Notes: a model not told the origin generated them from the letters alone. A DNA stretch of 64,000 bases from Scolanthus callimorphus (GCA_033964015.1 CM066919.1:5050101-5114100), one strand, 5' to 3'. Counted from the stretch's first letter, positions 34,422 through 45,729 are shown. Program-made: numbers and translations.

Positions 34422-34640
34422 TTTCCAACTTAAACCGCTCTCTGGGTTTCGTCAATCAAACTTTGAAACTCTTTGGAATACATACAATTCAGCTGTCCGC
34501 CATCCTCAAGTGAAATGCCCCAACACACAGCATCTTTTACTATCTTTTTCTAAATAAATGGCCTAACTTACAGTCGGCTAAAACTCAATTTAGACCCAAG
34601 AGTTTGATTGACGGAAGCCAGAACGCTATCTGAAGTCGAA
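34422..34640. mobile_element. MITE-like repeat, copy 2 of the 5573-5785 family
   Basis: It shares the interior (AGTGAAATGCCCcAACACACAGCATCTTTT) and inverted ends with 5573-5785. Confidence 0.7.
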
Positions 34641-34699
34641 CGCGAGAGTTCGCACTTTACTCAAAACCACCCAACCTGTTTCTCGTACGCGCGGTTATA

Positions 34700-34987
34700 C
34701 AGCTAAAACCGTTGCATTGCGACCCACGTTTTCAAAAACATCAAATTATTTTTGGATTTTTGACTGTTCTGCCAATCAAACTCTCTGAGCCAATTAAACT
34801 CTTGCCCAGTGCAGTCAACTGGCTTCCGTCGGAACTAAAACCAGACAACGTCGCGACGGAAAGCCAGGCGACTGCACTAGCGAAACAGGGAAAGAATCTG
34901 ATTGGCTCCTAAGATTTGACTGGCGGAACAGCAAAGCCAAAAACAGCAAAGCCGAAAACGCGGGTCGCGATGCAACGATTTTAGCTG
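34700..34987. mobile_element. Mariner-style MITE flanked by TA
   Basis: The TIRs are CAGCTAAAACCGTTGCATTG and its near-complement at the right end. TA is at both borders (34698-34699, 34988-34989), as for Tc1/mariner insertions. No transposase. Confidence 0.8.
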
Positions 34988-36041
34988 TAATTGGTGGCTT
35001 TATTGAATTCATGTAAAATGCGTTTGTCGACAGACGTCTGACTAGGGTGCCAATTAGTCACGCAACAAGGAGTTCGGTCGCAACTCATCTGCTATTTTCA
35101 TTGAGTAATTACGCCGCAAAGTCTCGAAAGGTGTGGGTTGCATAACCCTATTGTTACAGAGTATTGTTTATTAAAAGACGCATTCCTTTGACAACTCTCG
35201 TCTTATTTAACGGAACCCTGACATTGAATCAGGGCCTTTTCACTTAGAAGATACGTGAGCCGGTGAGTCGCTAGTAGATTTCGACCCACCCACCTCCCCT
35301 TCGGCGACGTAGCATACACGCACCGCGTACTCCCGTCCGCCTCCAGCCGCTCATTACCTCGGTCAACCCATCTCCCATAACTTAATCCCGCACGATCGAG
35401 ACAATGAGCGGCCTGGTTCTTCAATGAAAATCGTTTACTATTTTAGAAAAGACCACGATCCGTCATGGGAACAAATAGGTATAAAATAAAACATAATCGT
35501 GGACACTGTTTTATGAAAGAAAAATAGACTAAAAAAGACCCACGAAAAAGAAGCATGTTTTTGAGACTTTTTTTTAACCTGTTAACCAATGTTTCTTTTA
35601 TCTCTTTCGATTGACGAGTGAATTTGCTGCTTTATATATTAATTCGTTTGTGAAGTAGCGATGCACTTGAAATTCTTTATCTATCTTGAAAGGACAAATA
35701 ACAAAACGAGATATCAAGTGTTAAGTAGCGCTAGAATTTTTTCAGCCGAGAAAATTAACAAAACGTCGAAATTCGTTTTCCTTCTTTTCCGTTTCTTTGC
35801 CTTTTTTATTCTTGGACTTTTGTATTATTTCCCCCCTTTTTTGCACGCGCACTTTTTCTTTTTTCTTCCCTTTTTTGCTTTTGTTTCCCCTTTTTTCTTT
35901 TTTCTGTTAGCTTCTTTTAGTTTTCCTTTTTGCCGATCAGTCAGTCAGATGGTGCCAATACTGAACCCTGGAGTTGTAGTTACAACAAACAAAACAACAA
36001 CATAAAAACAGAACAACAACGGTGACAACAAAAAATAGAAC
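34988..36041. other. No recognisable gene; T/C-rich tract
   Basis: 35780-35940 is strongly polypyrimidine (plus strand) and gives a Phe-rich ORF of low complexity. Nothing else is supported. Confidence 0.4.
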
Positions 36042-36173
36042 TTAGATGATGGAATCAAATATTGTTGCCAGTGACGATTCGTTTTGGATTTTTGAGCCAA
36101 CTAAGGCGTAAGAATGTGAAGTCGAGCAAAATAAAACATGGGAAAGAGAGAAACGCATTCTAATTTCTCTTAC

Positions 36174-36296
36174 CTGTGTTCGTGGCTCTGTTCTCTTGCC
36201 ATAATTAGAACTTCCGCTTGCAGTAAAACTTTCACAACATGAAGATAAGTAAATAACTAGAACTAAACAAGAAAGATATGTATACTTAAATTCCAT
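36174..36296 (-). CDS. Candidate secreted peptide precursor B, first exon
   Basis: From ATG 36294-36296 the exon encodes 41 residues: signal peptide (YLSCLVLVIYLSSCCESF), then TASGSSNYGKRTEPRTQ, ending at a strong donor (CACAG|GTAAGAG). G-K-R predicts processing to an amidated peptide ending in -SNY-amide. A minus-strand TATAAAG (36386-36392) lies about 90 nt upstream of the ATG. The layout matches exon A at 27396-27530: both end in phase 0 after Gln and share the N-x-G-[KR]-R-T pattern. Following exons, expected at lower coordinates, were not recognised. It could be a neuropeptide or another small secreted protein. Confidence 0.55.
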
Positions 36297-36385
36297 GTTA
36301 AGTTAATGAAAGGAAAAACAAAACTAGAAAGATCTTTGTGCAACAGCCTTGACGATTTGTGAGCCCAAGATTTCAAGCAGGACTG

Positions 36386-36392
36386 CTTTATA
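36386..36392 (-). promoter_or_regulatory. TATA box of secreted-peptide candidate B
   Basis: TATAAAG on the minus strand, about 90 nt upstream of the start codon. Confidence 0.5.
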
Positions 36393-36399
36393 CTCGTTA

Positions 36400-38480
36400 A
36401 TAGAGTACTGTTTTTGGGCTAACAAACAGAGGGCGGGCTTTTCGCAGATTTTCTCTCAAACGAATGCGATTAATCAAGTAGCCCCTTTTTCTAAACAAAG
36501 ATAAGGGATTATTTTTCAGTCCAAAAGGAATAAAATCGAAATTAGGGATTTCTATGCATCTACAAAATCCCCCTCAACAATCTTATTGAACTGAAAAGGT
36601 TTTGTGCTGTGGAAAGAAACACAAGTTATTGAGGGGGTCGCGGCTTTCTTGGGAGATTTTCCTATATAATTAATTTTTTAATTTTCTGGAGGAAATTTCA
36701 AAATTTTCGTCCCATGTTTTCACTATCCGCCCCCCCCCCCCCCCCCCCTTTCTCAAATTCCTGGATCCGCCCTGTTGCGAAATTGATTGCATGAACATTG
36801 CGAATAAGAAACATGATTTTCTCTCCGTTCCATTTTGTCCTTCTAGTGCTACTAGTGGTGCAGATTTGGAGACAATTGAGCAGGTATTCAGTAAAGAATA
36901 GGGTATAGGGTGCGACCCAAACAGACCACATCGGGTTACATGAAGCACTTTTAAAGTAGTCTTCTACCTGTGATTTGCTTTCAACTGACGTGAAGTTATG
37001 TGTAAGAACTAAAGACCTATTTTATACGATTTCATTTGTCACTTTTTAAAAAAAAGACATAGATGCATTGATTGTATCAGGGAAATTGTATTTTCCTTTA
37101 ATTGTTGTCAAATATCAGTAGTTTCGAAATTTCTGTACGTGGAAACATGTATGAGTAGCACCTATATGTGGGACCATTGTGATGACCCGCGCGCCAGTGA
37201 CCCTCAACTAGGAGATAGGAAATTGAGATGCTTTTTATAGCACGCACCAATTTATAGCACGCAGCTATTTATAGCACGCGCAGCAAACTATATCGTAAGT
37301 TAAACGCATTACGGGTAAATGAAAAGTTCATGAATATTATAAGACGTACAGTAAAAAAATCCGCATCCGTTAAATTAAACAACCAGATATCTGAAAAATT
37401 TTAATGTTTATATGGAGTTAAACAGGGATGTATATGCTCTCGCCTACTCTTCAATATTGAAATAATATATGTTCAGCCGTACAGGTGAATTCCAAAATGT
37501 TATGTACTAAAATACACTGCACTGTAAGTGCCACCTACTATTCCAAGTCAGGGGCTCATAACCCCTGTCCAAGTTCAGTACTTATACATGTGCACTACAG
37601 ATGCAGTTATGTAATATTTAGACGAAGTCGGAACTACTGCTCCTGCATCAGTACATAGATCTAGTTAATAAGGATGCGAGGCATAAACACGCATAAAGCA
37701 TGCAAATCGGATTATTTCTTTCTTTACTTGACGCAGAGCTAGTTGGAGTGGGGATGAAGGAATTATATGAGCATATCCGATTATATTGTGGCTTGACTTG
37801 TTATGGTACCGCATCGGCAATAGTCTCTCGAAGGACCAACCCACCTGGCCGGACGCAACCTTCTGTGTAAATGTACCAGTGGACTTTAGAATACGTGGAG
37901 TTGACGATAGCAAAGACGGAGCATTATTGTAATACGCTCATATTAATAAGGGCATTTCTAAGCTGTAATAACCCACAGGTTAGCTGAGATATAGCCAGAT
38001 CGTGTGATAACGACAATTTAAACATAATTTTAAAATAACTGTAACGACAATTTAAAAATAACATGTCAGGATGTCAGTGATTTCACAGACAGAGAGAAGA
38101 GAAAAATAATTTTCAACGGATTTTTTAAAGAGCGACATAAAGTAACTTTGGCTGTCTTCGATATTCTTTTGAGTCATTTTCGCGCGAACTATGTACTTCA
38201 CGAACGTCCTTCCGATCTTTACTACAATCTTCGTTCAACCCTGATGCTTGCAAATGTTTTCGCGTAGTTTTACGTTTCAAACGTGACGTTTTGTCGAGAA
38301 GTTCTCGCGTTTCTCGCTCGCTGATTGGCAGAAAAATAACTGTAAAAACAGCAGAAAATGGTAGTAAAAAAATCTAGTGAAAACTATTTTCCTTTACACT
38401 TAAAATTTGATTAGGCGCGATGAGTTTGCGTTCTTCAAGTTACGACATGGATTGTCTTAGGAGTATTATCTGCCCCTGCC
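36400..38480. other. No recognisable gene; C19 tract
   Basis: 36730-36748 is 19 C, next to a GGATCCGCCCTG word. 37190-37290 repeats TTTATAGCACGC three times. No supported gene. Confidence 0.4.
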
Positions 38481-39070
38481 ACGAGCACCACCAGGACAGT
38501 CTAAGCAGGGCCGAAGGGCTTACTGGGGCGGGGGGGCCCGTGCCCCCCCCCCCAGTTTTTCCCCCCAAACAGCCCTTAAAACTCCCGATTTTGCACGTTG
38601 ATCAAAGTTCTCCCAAAAACGCAATAATTTCACATGCTGGGCTCTAAATGTTTTATATGTAGTACCCCCCAGTTTTCGGAGGCTTGCTACGGCCCTGCTA
38701 AGGGAATGTATTATGTGTCTAAGGGAGTGTATTATTCTATGTAATAAATGCATCAGTAATAATTGAGCAGAAATCCGAGCTTCTGTGCGGCCAGTTCCGT
38801 TGGCCACTCTCGGGGGTTAATAACTGGGGGTGAACTATTTAACAGGCATCATGCTCGCGTCCCTTCATTCACGAACATGACCAGGCAGAAAAGACTGAAA
38901 GCGGGACGTTGGTTCGCGGTTTTTAAGTAGGGAAAATAATAAAACCAAGCTGAACAGTGATTTGCTATGGCTTGAGGTAAGAGATAAGAGATTATTTAGT
39001 GAATGTGGATCTTATTTGGGTTTCACACCGGGCTGAGAGGTTTGAATTTCGCGCCATTTCGAAATGAATT
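38470..39070 (+). repeat. Left arm of a large inverted pair (partner 43380-44115)
   Basis: Blocks shared in inverse orientation are CCACGAGCACC(ACC)AGGACAGTCTAAGG, GTAATAAATGCATCAGTAATAATTGA, and ACACCGGGCTG-AGGTTTGAATTTCGCGCC. Both arms point inward to small ORFs. Later insertions broke both arms. Confidence 0.65.
38506..38697. mobile_element. Small TIR element with 5-bp target duplication
   Basis: The TIRs are CAGGGCCGAAGGGCTT and AGGCTTGCTACGGCCCTG (complementary ends). CTAAG is at both flanks (38501-38505, 38698-38702). The uninterrupted flank (GGACAGTCTAAGGGAGTG) occurs inverted at 44091-44108, supporting the borders. The CAGGG start suggests a hAT relative. Confidence 0.75.
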
Positions 39071-39122
39071 CAGGGAACTGCGCCCGCATACTTAACACCA
39101 GCGGCATCGCGCAACACTGCTG

Positions 39123-39740
39123 ATGGCGGACCTTCTCGTCAAAATCCACGAAGCATCAAATGTTTACATTAACAACGCCGTTATTCGAACTTTGGCTAAA
39201 AAAATAAGCAACGAAGTACTGCAGCTAACACGGGCCGTCATTAAAAAATACAAATTTCCTTCTGAATCTGCCTTAAAATACCACTTAGCCCAGCCTTCGA
39301 GGATGCTCGCACGAACAATTCGCTTATATGGCAGAAGGCAATCAACAGAAAAATGAAAAAGAAATCATCTGCAGCTCGTCCATGGACAATTAAAGTAGTA
39401 TGGAACCTTCCAACAGAAGTGTTTGACACCCTGAAAGTTATATCTTTGTCAGAAGATCACGGAGGAATAACTATAAAGAACACAAAGAGCACCCATGAAA
39501 TCCACATCCTTGACATTGATCAGTTGGAGAACTTGTTCATTGCAGTGGCTCAGAAATATGGCCACAGCTTAAAAAAAGAAAGCTTTTGAAGAAATTTGAA
39601 AAAGACGGGTCTTTCAGAAAAGTTATTGTTGATAATGTGCATCCAGGTAAAATGAAATACTCGAAGAAGTTAGAAAAGATCACGATCGGTTTGAGATATG
39701 GACATTTTAACCGATATGGTTCACAGTTCACTCTTTAAGT
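39123..39740 (+). pseudogene. Unrecognised small protein split by frameshifts
   Basis: ATG 39123 opens MADLLVKIHEASNVYINNAV... and stops at 39356. An overlapping frame (from 39353) reads KKKSSAARPWTIKVVWNLPTEV to 39589. A third frame continues KVIVDNVHPGKMKYSKKLEK to a stop near 39738. Each junction lies in an A-rich run (about 39346-39362, 39570-39580), so one ORF of roughly 200 codons may have been broken by single-base changes. The three parts are basic and soluble-looking; I recognise no domain. A shared element with an E2F-like TTTCGCGCC lies about 70 nt upstream. Confidence 0.4.
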
Positions 39741-39989
39741 GAAAGACAACAACTATAAAAAAATGGATGTAATAGTTGAGGTATCAAGGATAAAAGATTA
39801 TGAGTAAAAACTGTGATATTTCTGATTTGATCCTGAAAAGGAGCATTCAGTTAAGACAACTATATTCTATAAAGTGACAGAATGATTTTAAATGTGAAAA
39901 GGCAATTATTTAAATAATTTGAACACTGTATCAATTTATGATACCCACTGAACTGCTTCATCAAATTAATATATGATATATAAGGTGTG

Positions 39990-40095
39990 ACGACTTTCGA
40001 TTGACCAGAACTTTTGAGAAGTCTGATTGTGTTTGATTAACCGATTAATCGAACTCCATCAAACATAAATCGTTCGATGGAGTTTGTATATCCCT
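39990..40095. repeat. TCGAAC-type repeat
   Basis: GATTAACCGATTAATCGAACTCC and ATCGTTCGATGGAG words, similar to the repeats at 22497-23290. Confidence 0.45.
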
Positions 40096-40344
40096 GGTGC
40101 ACACTAGCCGTGACATAAGAACATAACAAGAAAAACATGCTTGTTTTCCTTATGTCTAGCCTTGTCATTATGTATAAGGGTGTGCAAGCTTGTGTTGTTA
40201 TGTTGTTGGGTCGCTAGTGTGCACCAGGCTTTAACAAATGTTCAAGTATACATGCCAGGAAAATAACATGAATATTATGCTCCCTCTTCTGTACAGGAAA
40301 ATAATTCAGTAGAGACTATTTAGCAATTAAGGAATTCCGCTGAG

Positions 40345-40445
40345 TATGATGTGGAGAATTATTCAGATAGAGGGGGTGTTATCCATCTCGGCCGTAGTCC
40401 TCGATGGATAACACCCCCTCGATCCGAATAATTCTCCACATCATA
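40345..40445. repeat. 101-bp imperfect palindrome
   Basis: TATGATGTGGAGAATTATTC and its complement close the ends, and GGGGGTGTTATCCAT pairs with ATGGATAACACCCCC inside. The loop is about 12 nt. Confidence 0.85.
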
Positions 40446-40914
40446 CGAAAGCTGAATTCATTAATTGTTTTATTATTCATTCAAACTTTCAATTGTTTTA
40501 TTATTTATTTTCCTGCTTTACTCCTTTAAGAGAGCAGTTACATGACACTGCAATAATTTTTCAACTTATCCAATCTTTGACGTCATCGATGGGATAAGTT
40601 GCTAGAAAACATCAAGAATTCGCCAGGGGTGCTCAACCAGTCAGAAGCGGGAAAATATGTTGAATGAATAATAACGAATTATTTGTTCCTCATTCATTGT
40701 TTCTTTGTGTGGCTATTGGAAGGAACATGATTACCTTTAAAAGTCAATTTTATCATCATGCCTCTGTGTTGTTAGTTGCCATGTTGTTGTGCCAAAGGAA
40801 ATTAAAATAACATTTGTATTAATTATTATCAGGGGGTTGTGATTTAAGCTGAGCTGCAATTGCAATTGTGTGGTCACAGCTACTTTGATTACAAAATTAA
40901 TTTCAGAACATTCA

Positions 40915-41095
40915 ATGTGTTATTCTAGAAAAATAATTTATCATACCCACCATGGAGGGAATTTTCCCAAGGACTCCACCCCTCTGGAATTCCAAAAGGA
41001 ATACAGTATTTGTTTGGAAATGCAGGAAAATAACCCTTCACCCCCATTCACATTCCCTCCATGGTGGGGTATGAATTTTTCCTGGAATTACACAA
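40915..41095. repeat. TTCCAGAAAAT dispersed repeat, long palindromic copy
   Basis: The left part reads TCATACCCACCATGGAGGGA and the right part has the complement CCCTCCATGGTGGGGTATGA. CCACCCCTCTGGAATTCC is central. This is the fullest copy of the family in the window. Confidence 0.7.
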
Positions 41096-41677
41096 TAAAG
41101 GTTGCTTTGGGATAAACAAGGCATCCAGAAACCAAGTATTGATTCCAAAAACAACCTAAATAGCTCTATACTAACCTTGTTTTGCTTGCATTTAAGACAT
41201 GACCCTGAGGAGATTTTTGACATGGGGATGCAATTTTCCTGTCTCAGCTGTTGTCTTGATACTCCTGTGACACTCTCTTATAGTCTCCTCTCTCCTTCTC
41301 TGGCCAGATCTTAATGCTTCGGGTACTTTGAAAGATTCAGAATCTTCATCTTTTTATTCTGTGGGATTCCGTCGCCTTTTGATTAACTTCCTACTTGATA
41401 AACTACCTTGACCTCCAACATCTCCCTGCATCTTTTCTACATCAACCAACAGTTTCTTTACCTATTCACATGAAAAATTAATTAATGAGCCAATAATTCT
41501 TGAAGGTATTAATAATTGCTTTTGTAGCTACAATTGTAGAATAAGTTTGTATACCTAGATTTGACCATGGAGACTCCATGATTTGACAGAGTCACAAGAA
41601 TAGCATCTCAGAATTAAATTTAATCTATTATCTAATAGAAAGTGAACTAATGTGTATCATAATAGTCGTCTAGCAAG

Positions 41678-42677
41678 AGTTTACCTTTTGGTCGAGGGTC
41701 GAGGGTCGAGGGTACCTAGTCGAGGGTCGAGGGTGGGCATGTCGAGGGTGAGGGTAACTGGTCGAGGGTAGCTAAAAATGGCTCAAATTTTCTCCCGGAA
41801 TATTGTACACAACACTGGAGATTTTTTAGCGATACATTTGTGTCGCGTCGGCAATCAGTCGTGTTTATCACGGACGGAGTAAACTGCGGGGTGCGGGGTG
41901 CGGGCACATGCAATATTTTCGGGAACTGCGCCGATAAATACGAAGCCAGTGGAAACTGCAGTTTCTTTTCGCCCAGTTATGTTTAAGTTTAAAGCTGAAC
42001 TAAAAACGCGTTTCTTTGTTTGTACCATATAGCTTCTATATATCGAAGCATAAAAACATAGCAGCATTGTTCTTACGGTATGTGTTTGGCACTAATCTTT
42101 TCCGAGTTGACGTGAGTTTTATATCGAAAGTAGCTCTAGTGGTAGTTCATGTATCTCAAAATTGGCAAGTAATTCGAAATAGTTTTGCCTTCCAGCTGTT
42201 TAAAATGGGTCGTAAAAATGTTGTCGGTCAGCTGGCCTGACTGCCATTTTGTTTTGAGGCAAACTATGCCTGTGGATCGTTCCATTGACCTTGACAAGTA
42301 GCGTTATCTCCCCCGGTGTGCGAAAAATGTAACGTGTAACGTATATACATCATCTGCAACGCCTAAATATTTTCTTGTGAACTTGTGTAGGATAGTCCGC
42401 GAGAAAATGATATTGGAGACGTATTCCATGTCTCTCATGGAAAGAGTTGACCGAGAGACTTTAGGAACGTGAAACGAAGCAAAGATTGCGGACGTTGACA
42501 CAAATATCACGAAGGTGTGAAAACAACGCTAAACAATCTTCGGTCTTGTGTATATTCCACGAGAAAATTTGAGAGATTTTTAGTTACCCTCGACCAGTTA
42601 CCCTCACCCTCGACATGTCCACCCTCGACCCTCGACTAGGTACCCTCGACCCTCGACCCTCGACCAAAAGGTAAACT
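41678..42677. mobile_element. 1,000-bp foldback/MULE-like element with 11-bp target duplications
   Basis: The terminal inverted repeats are about 100 bp and almost identical (one mismatch in the first 85 bp). They start AGTTTACCTTTTGGTCGAGG and are themselves built of TCGAGGGT units. CGTCTAGCAAG occurs at both flanks (41667-41677, 42678-42688), an 11-bp target duplication. TSDs of 9-11 bp point to Mutator-like elements. The interior has no transposase ORF, so it is non-autonomous. Near-identical arms and intact TSDs imply a recent insertion. Confidence 0.92.
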
Positions 42678-42751
42678 CGTCTAGCAAGGATCTAATATTA
42701 TTTTCCACTTAAAGTATGTCAAACTAAATAAACATAAAAGCTTTCTTAACG

Positions 42752-42997
42752 TCAAGTCAAGAAACCATCCCAAACTACAGCTATTTTTAAGCCGAAAATA
42801 AGATTATGTTTAATTGATTCTATAACCTTGGCCTTTAGTCTTTTCAACTTTCCTTTCTCTTTCTTGTACACTTTAGACTGGTCAATGTATTCGTCCCTAA
42901 TTGCTTTTCGCTTTGTGGCAAGTTCCCCAAGGGGGAATTTACCCCACGATACGGCTCTGTTGCTCTGTGATCTACTGTGTCTTCCTTTCCGTCCCAT
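42752..42997 (-). CDS. Unrecognised basic small protein
   Basis: From ATG 42995-42997: MGRKGRHSRSQSNRAVSWGKFPLGELATKRKAIRDEYIDQ, then a Lys-rich helix (KVYKKEKGKLKRLKAKV). The 82 residues are strongly basic, like a nuclear or nucleolar protein. The reading may leave at a possible donor (GCCAAG|GTTATAG) before the last 18 codons. An upstream 5'-UTR exon is plausible: CTACG|GTAAGT at about 43217 on the minus strand and an acceptor TTACTTAG near 43040. The promoter-side sequence (43408-43440) carries TTTCGCGCC, an E2F-like site shared with the left arm. Confidence 0.4.
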   Translation of the reverse strand: MGRKGRHSRSQSNRAVSWGKFPLGELATKRKAIRDEYIDQSKVYKKEKGKLKRLKAKVIESIKHNLIFGLKIAVVWDGFLT

Positions 42998-43379
42998 CTG
43001 CGGTGCAAATTTTTGAAAAAGAAGCGAAATCACAAGTACCTAAGTAAGGCGAAATAGATAGTTTGAACACTCGACGAGGTATCCATGGTCTTAGAATATC
43101 TTCAAAGTTTGAGGCGACTGCAAAATTATTTGAAATAAAAACCTCACGTCTTCTTCAAGTCGGAGAAAGAAAGGATACCTCCTCTCCATAAAATTCAAAT
43201 TTCTCGGCTTTTACTTACCGTAGTTTCATAAAAAACCCTCAAAACATTGAGCTGTCAACACAGAAGAAGAATCCCTCCATCTTGGTTTACAAAAGTTTAC
43301 CGCTGACCAATAAAACTGCATTTCAAATGAATACAAACAATGGCATTCAAGTGCACAACACAGGGTTCCCGACGGCGGC

Positions 43380-44115
43380 CATATTGTACCAAAAGTCGGC
43401 CTATTGAATGGCGCGAAATTCAAACCTACCAGCCCGGTGTGTTAAAAACCGATAATTCGAACGAAATAACGGGATTTGAAAGCCATATGTGAATGCCATT
43501 CGAGCATTCGATCAATTATTACTGATGCATTTATTACAGAAGACATATTATTATATGGATGTCAGTGTTTTACCGGAAACTAAAACACTCGTATTTTCCA
43601 TATCTTCACTAGTGAAAATATGAAAAAGTTATGTCCCGGATGTGCACGTTTGCAGTGTTGTTTTCCTGACTTCGTCTGCAGTGAAATCTCACTCGGTCAC
43701 ACTCGAGTTTTAAGCCACAAAACCAAGTTTTGTTCTAGTTCTAAAGAGAAAAACCTTATTTCAACTATGGCAGGAAAGCTACAGCAACACAAAAAGGGAA
43801 ATTTAGTTCTTAACGACACTGGGAGTCAGAAAGATTGAGGGAGCACTTCACAAATAAACACTTTCGACTTTATCAAGTGAGTTGTTCAATTTGTAATATT
43901 TTGCCGCTATGTCAATTCTAATCCATATAATAAAAAGAACATTACACGGTGGCTTGAAGATATGGACTTCATTTTCTCGTGTCAAAACAATATTTTACTC
44001 ACTCGCTGCGCTCGTTCGTAAAATATTGTTCTTGCCACTCGAAAATAAAATCCATATCTTCGCGCCACCGTGTAATATCCTCTATATACACTCCCTTAGA
44101 CTGTCCTGGTGCTCG
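43380..44115 (-). repeat. Right arm of the large inverted pair
   Basis: It mirrors 38470-39070 and is interrupted by about 540 bp of further elements (about 43546-44095). Those include a TTATTATATGGAT...ATCCATATAATAA pair and a palindrome at about 43934-44085 (CATTACACGGTGG...CCACCGTGTAAT) around CACTCGCTGCGCTCG. Confidence 0.6.
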
Positions 44116-44760
44116 TGGTCAGACCGACGAATTTAAGGGTCAAACCGAGTCAAGGGCTCGACCGAGTTAAGAGTCAAACCGAGTTAAGGGTAAGACTGAG
44201 ATACGGGTCAGACCGAGTCAAGGGTTCGACCGAGTTAAGAATTAGACCGAGTCAAGGGTCTGTACGAGTTACGGGTCAGGCCGAGTCAGGGCTCAGACTG
44301 AGTCAAGTCAAGAGTGGATTACCAAGAGTTTCCATATTTACTATGTACGCCCGAATCACAGTCAGAAAAGGTCTATTTTTAGAACTAGGATTGCCGTGAA
44401 AATTCGTCATCCACAGGGTTCCCACTTTCTAGCCACGCAAACAGTTGTGAGATCCAGCCTAAAATAAATCGCAGATCAATCGAAAAACCTTTAAAGTCGC
44501 AAAGAAAAGGTAGGATATTCTCTATTTGTTGTGTATTGGGTATACGAGCATTCGAACCTGAGCATTCGAATACTTTCGCGCGCGAAATTCAAATCTAAAA
44601 ATAGACACTTTTCTGACTGTGATGTGGACAAATATTGTACGGAAGATTCTAACTCTTGTTAATCCACTCTTGGTCAAGTATAAGACCGAATCCAGGGTCA
44701 CACCGAGTTGAAGGCCAGACCGAGTTAAGGGTCACATCGAGTAATGGGTGAATCTAGTTT
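44110..44760. repeat. About 20-bp tandem repeat (GGGTCAGACCGAGTCAAG) split by a TIR element
   Basis: Units occur at 44125-44310 and resume at 44690-44755. Between them, about 44313-44672, lies an inverted-repeat element whose arms share AGAGTGGATTA-CAAGAGT and CACAGTCAGAAAAG-TCTATTTTTAG. Confidence 0.75.
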
Positions 44761-45600
44761 AGAATAATAATTTTCATATTTTCTTTTTCCCATTTTGGTT
44801 AGATGCAGGTTGAAAAGCTTCGTGAGAAGCTCAATGCTATGAAAAAGCTAACTTGCAAAGGTGCATGACGTTGACAGCGCTATTGTGACCCACCAAGCAT
44901 TGATAGTCGGTCGCCCCGCATGCCTTGTTCGACCCATACGCATCAGTGGTTGCTTAAGGGGGGGTCTTTTTTTCTGCACAGAAACTGCAGGATGAACGAG
45001 TGCCGTCCGCTTGTGTCAAACTCAATGTAATGCCGTGGCCGCAGAGGTGCGATAGGAAGGTCCCGGAGTTCAAGAAATCCGCAGGCCTTAGAATGTTCGG
45101 TGCGCGGTCCAGGGGCATTTTTGCGCGTAATTGTCCAAAACGGAAATGACCAGGTCGATTGATATGTAATGGATATTTGTATAATTGTCACAATAATACA
45201 ATCTCTGCATTTAGCTCTCTGCATGTTTTCTTTTGTAATTTTCTTTGTTTGGGAATTTTTGGACTGTTTCCCACATAGGACATTCCCTTGAATCCGCTTT
45301 TTAGCGAGCTACGGTGGTCACCTAATTTCCTGGGCTTGGTTTAGTTTTCGCTTATTTTCGGTTTTCTACTGGTGTGTTTCCCATGAACATGGCATTTCCT
45401 CCCCTCTGCACTGGCAGTGAAAAAGATGTTAGTGAGAAAGAGAACTAAATTGGTTAACATCTAAGGGAGTCCCAAAGCTCGGGAAGACGACCAGTCCTGA
45501 AAATGCGCTCGCTGACGTCTCAAGAGTAATTGCGGGAGCTAGGAAAGGAGGATCTCTCTGTACACCTTTCGGGGCTCGGCCTCGTTTAGAGCTGGTGAGA
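44761..45600. other. No recognisable gene
   Basis: Short unmatched ORFs on both strands only. Confidence 0.4.
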
Positions 45601-45608
45601 TACATTAA

Positions 45609-45729
45609 AGGCCCATCACCAACCGGGAGCCTTTGCGCCCCGTTTTCTTTTGTTTTCAATTGATCCATTGTTTTTCGAGTGCTCTGATTGGCTAAGAGTC
45701 CGCAAAGGCTCTCGGTTGGTGATGGGCCT
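45609..45729. mobile_element. piggyBac-style MITE, second copy
   Basis: Same AGGCCCATCACCAACCGGGA ends as 7176-7287, with TTAA at 45605-45608 and 45730-45733. Confidence 0.8.

Noticed and set aside
35661..36005. Phe-rich plus-strand ORF that might look like a membrane protein
   Set aside because: Encoded by a T-rich polypyrimidine tract; low complexity rather than designed membrane segments.
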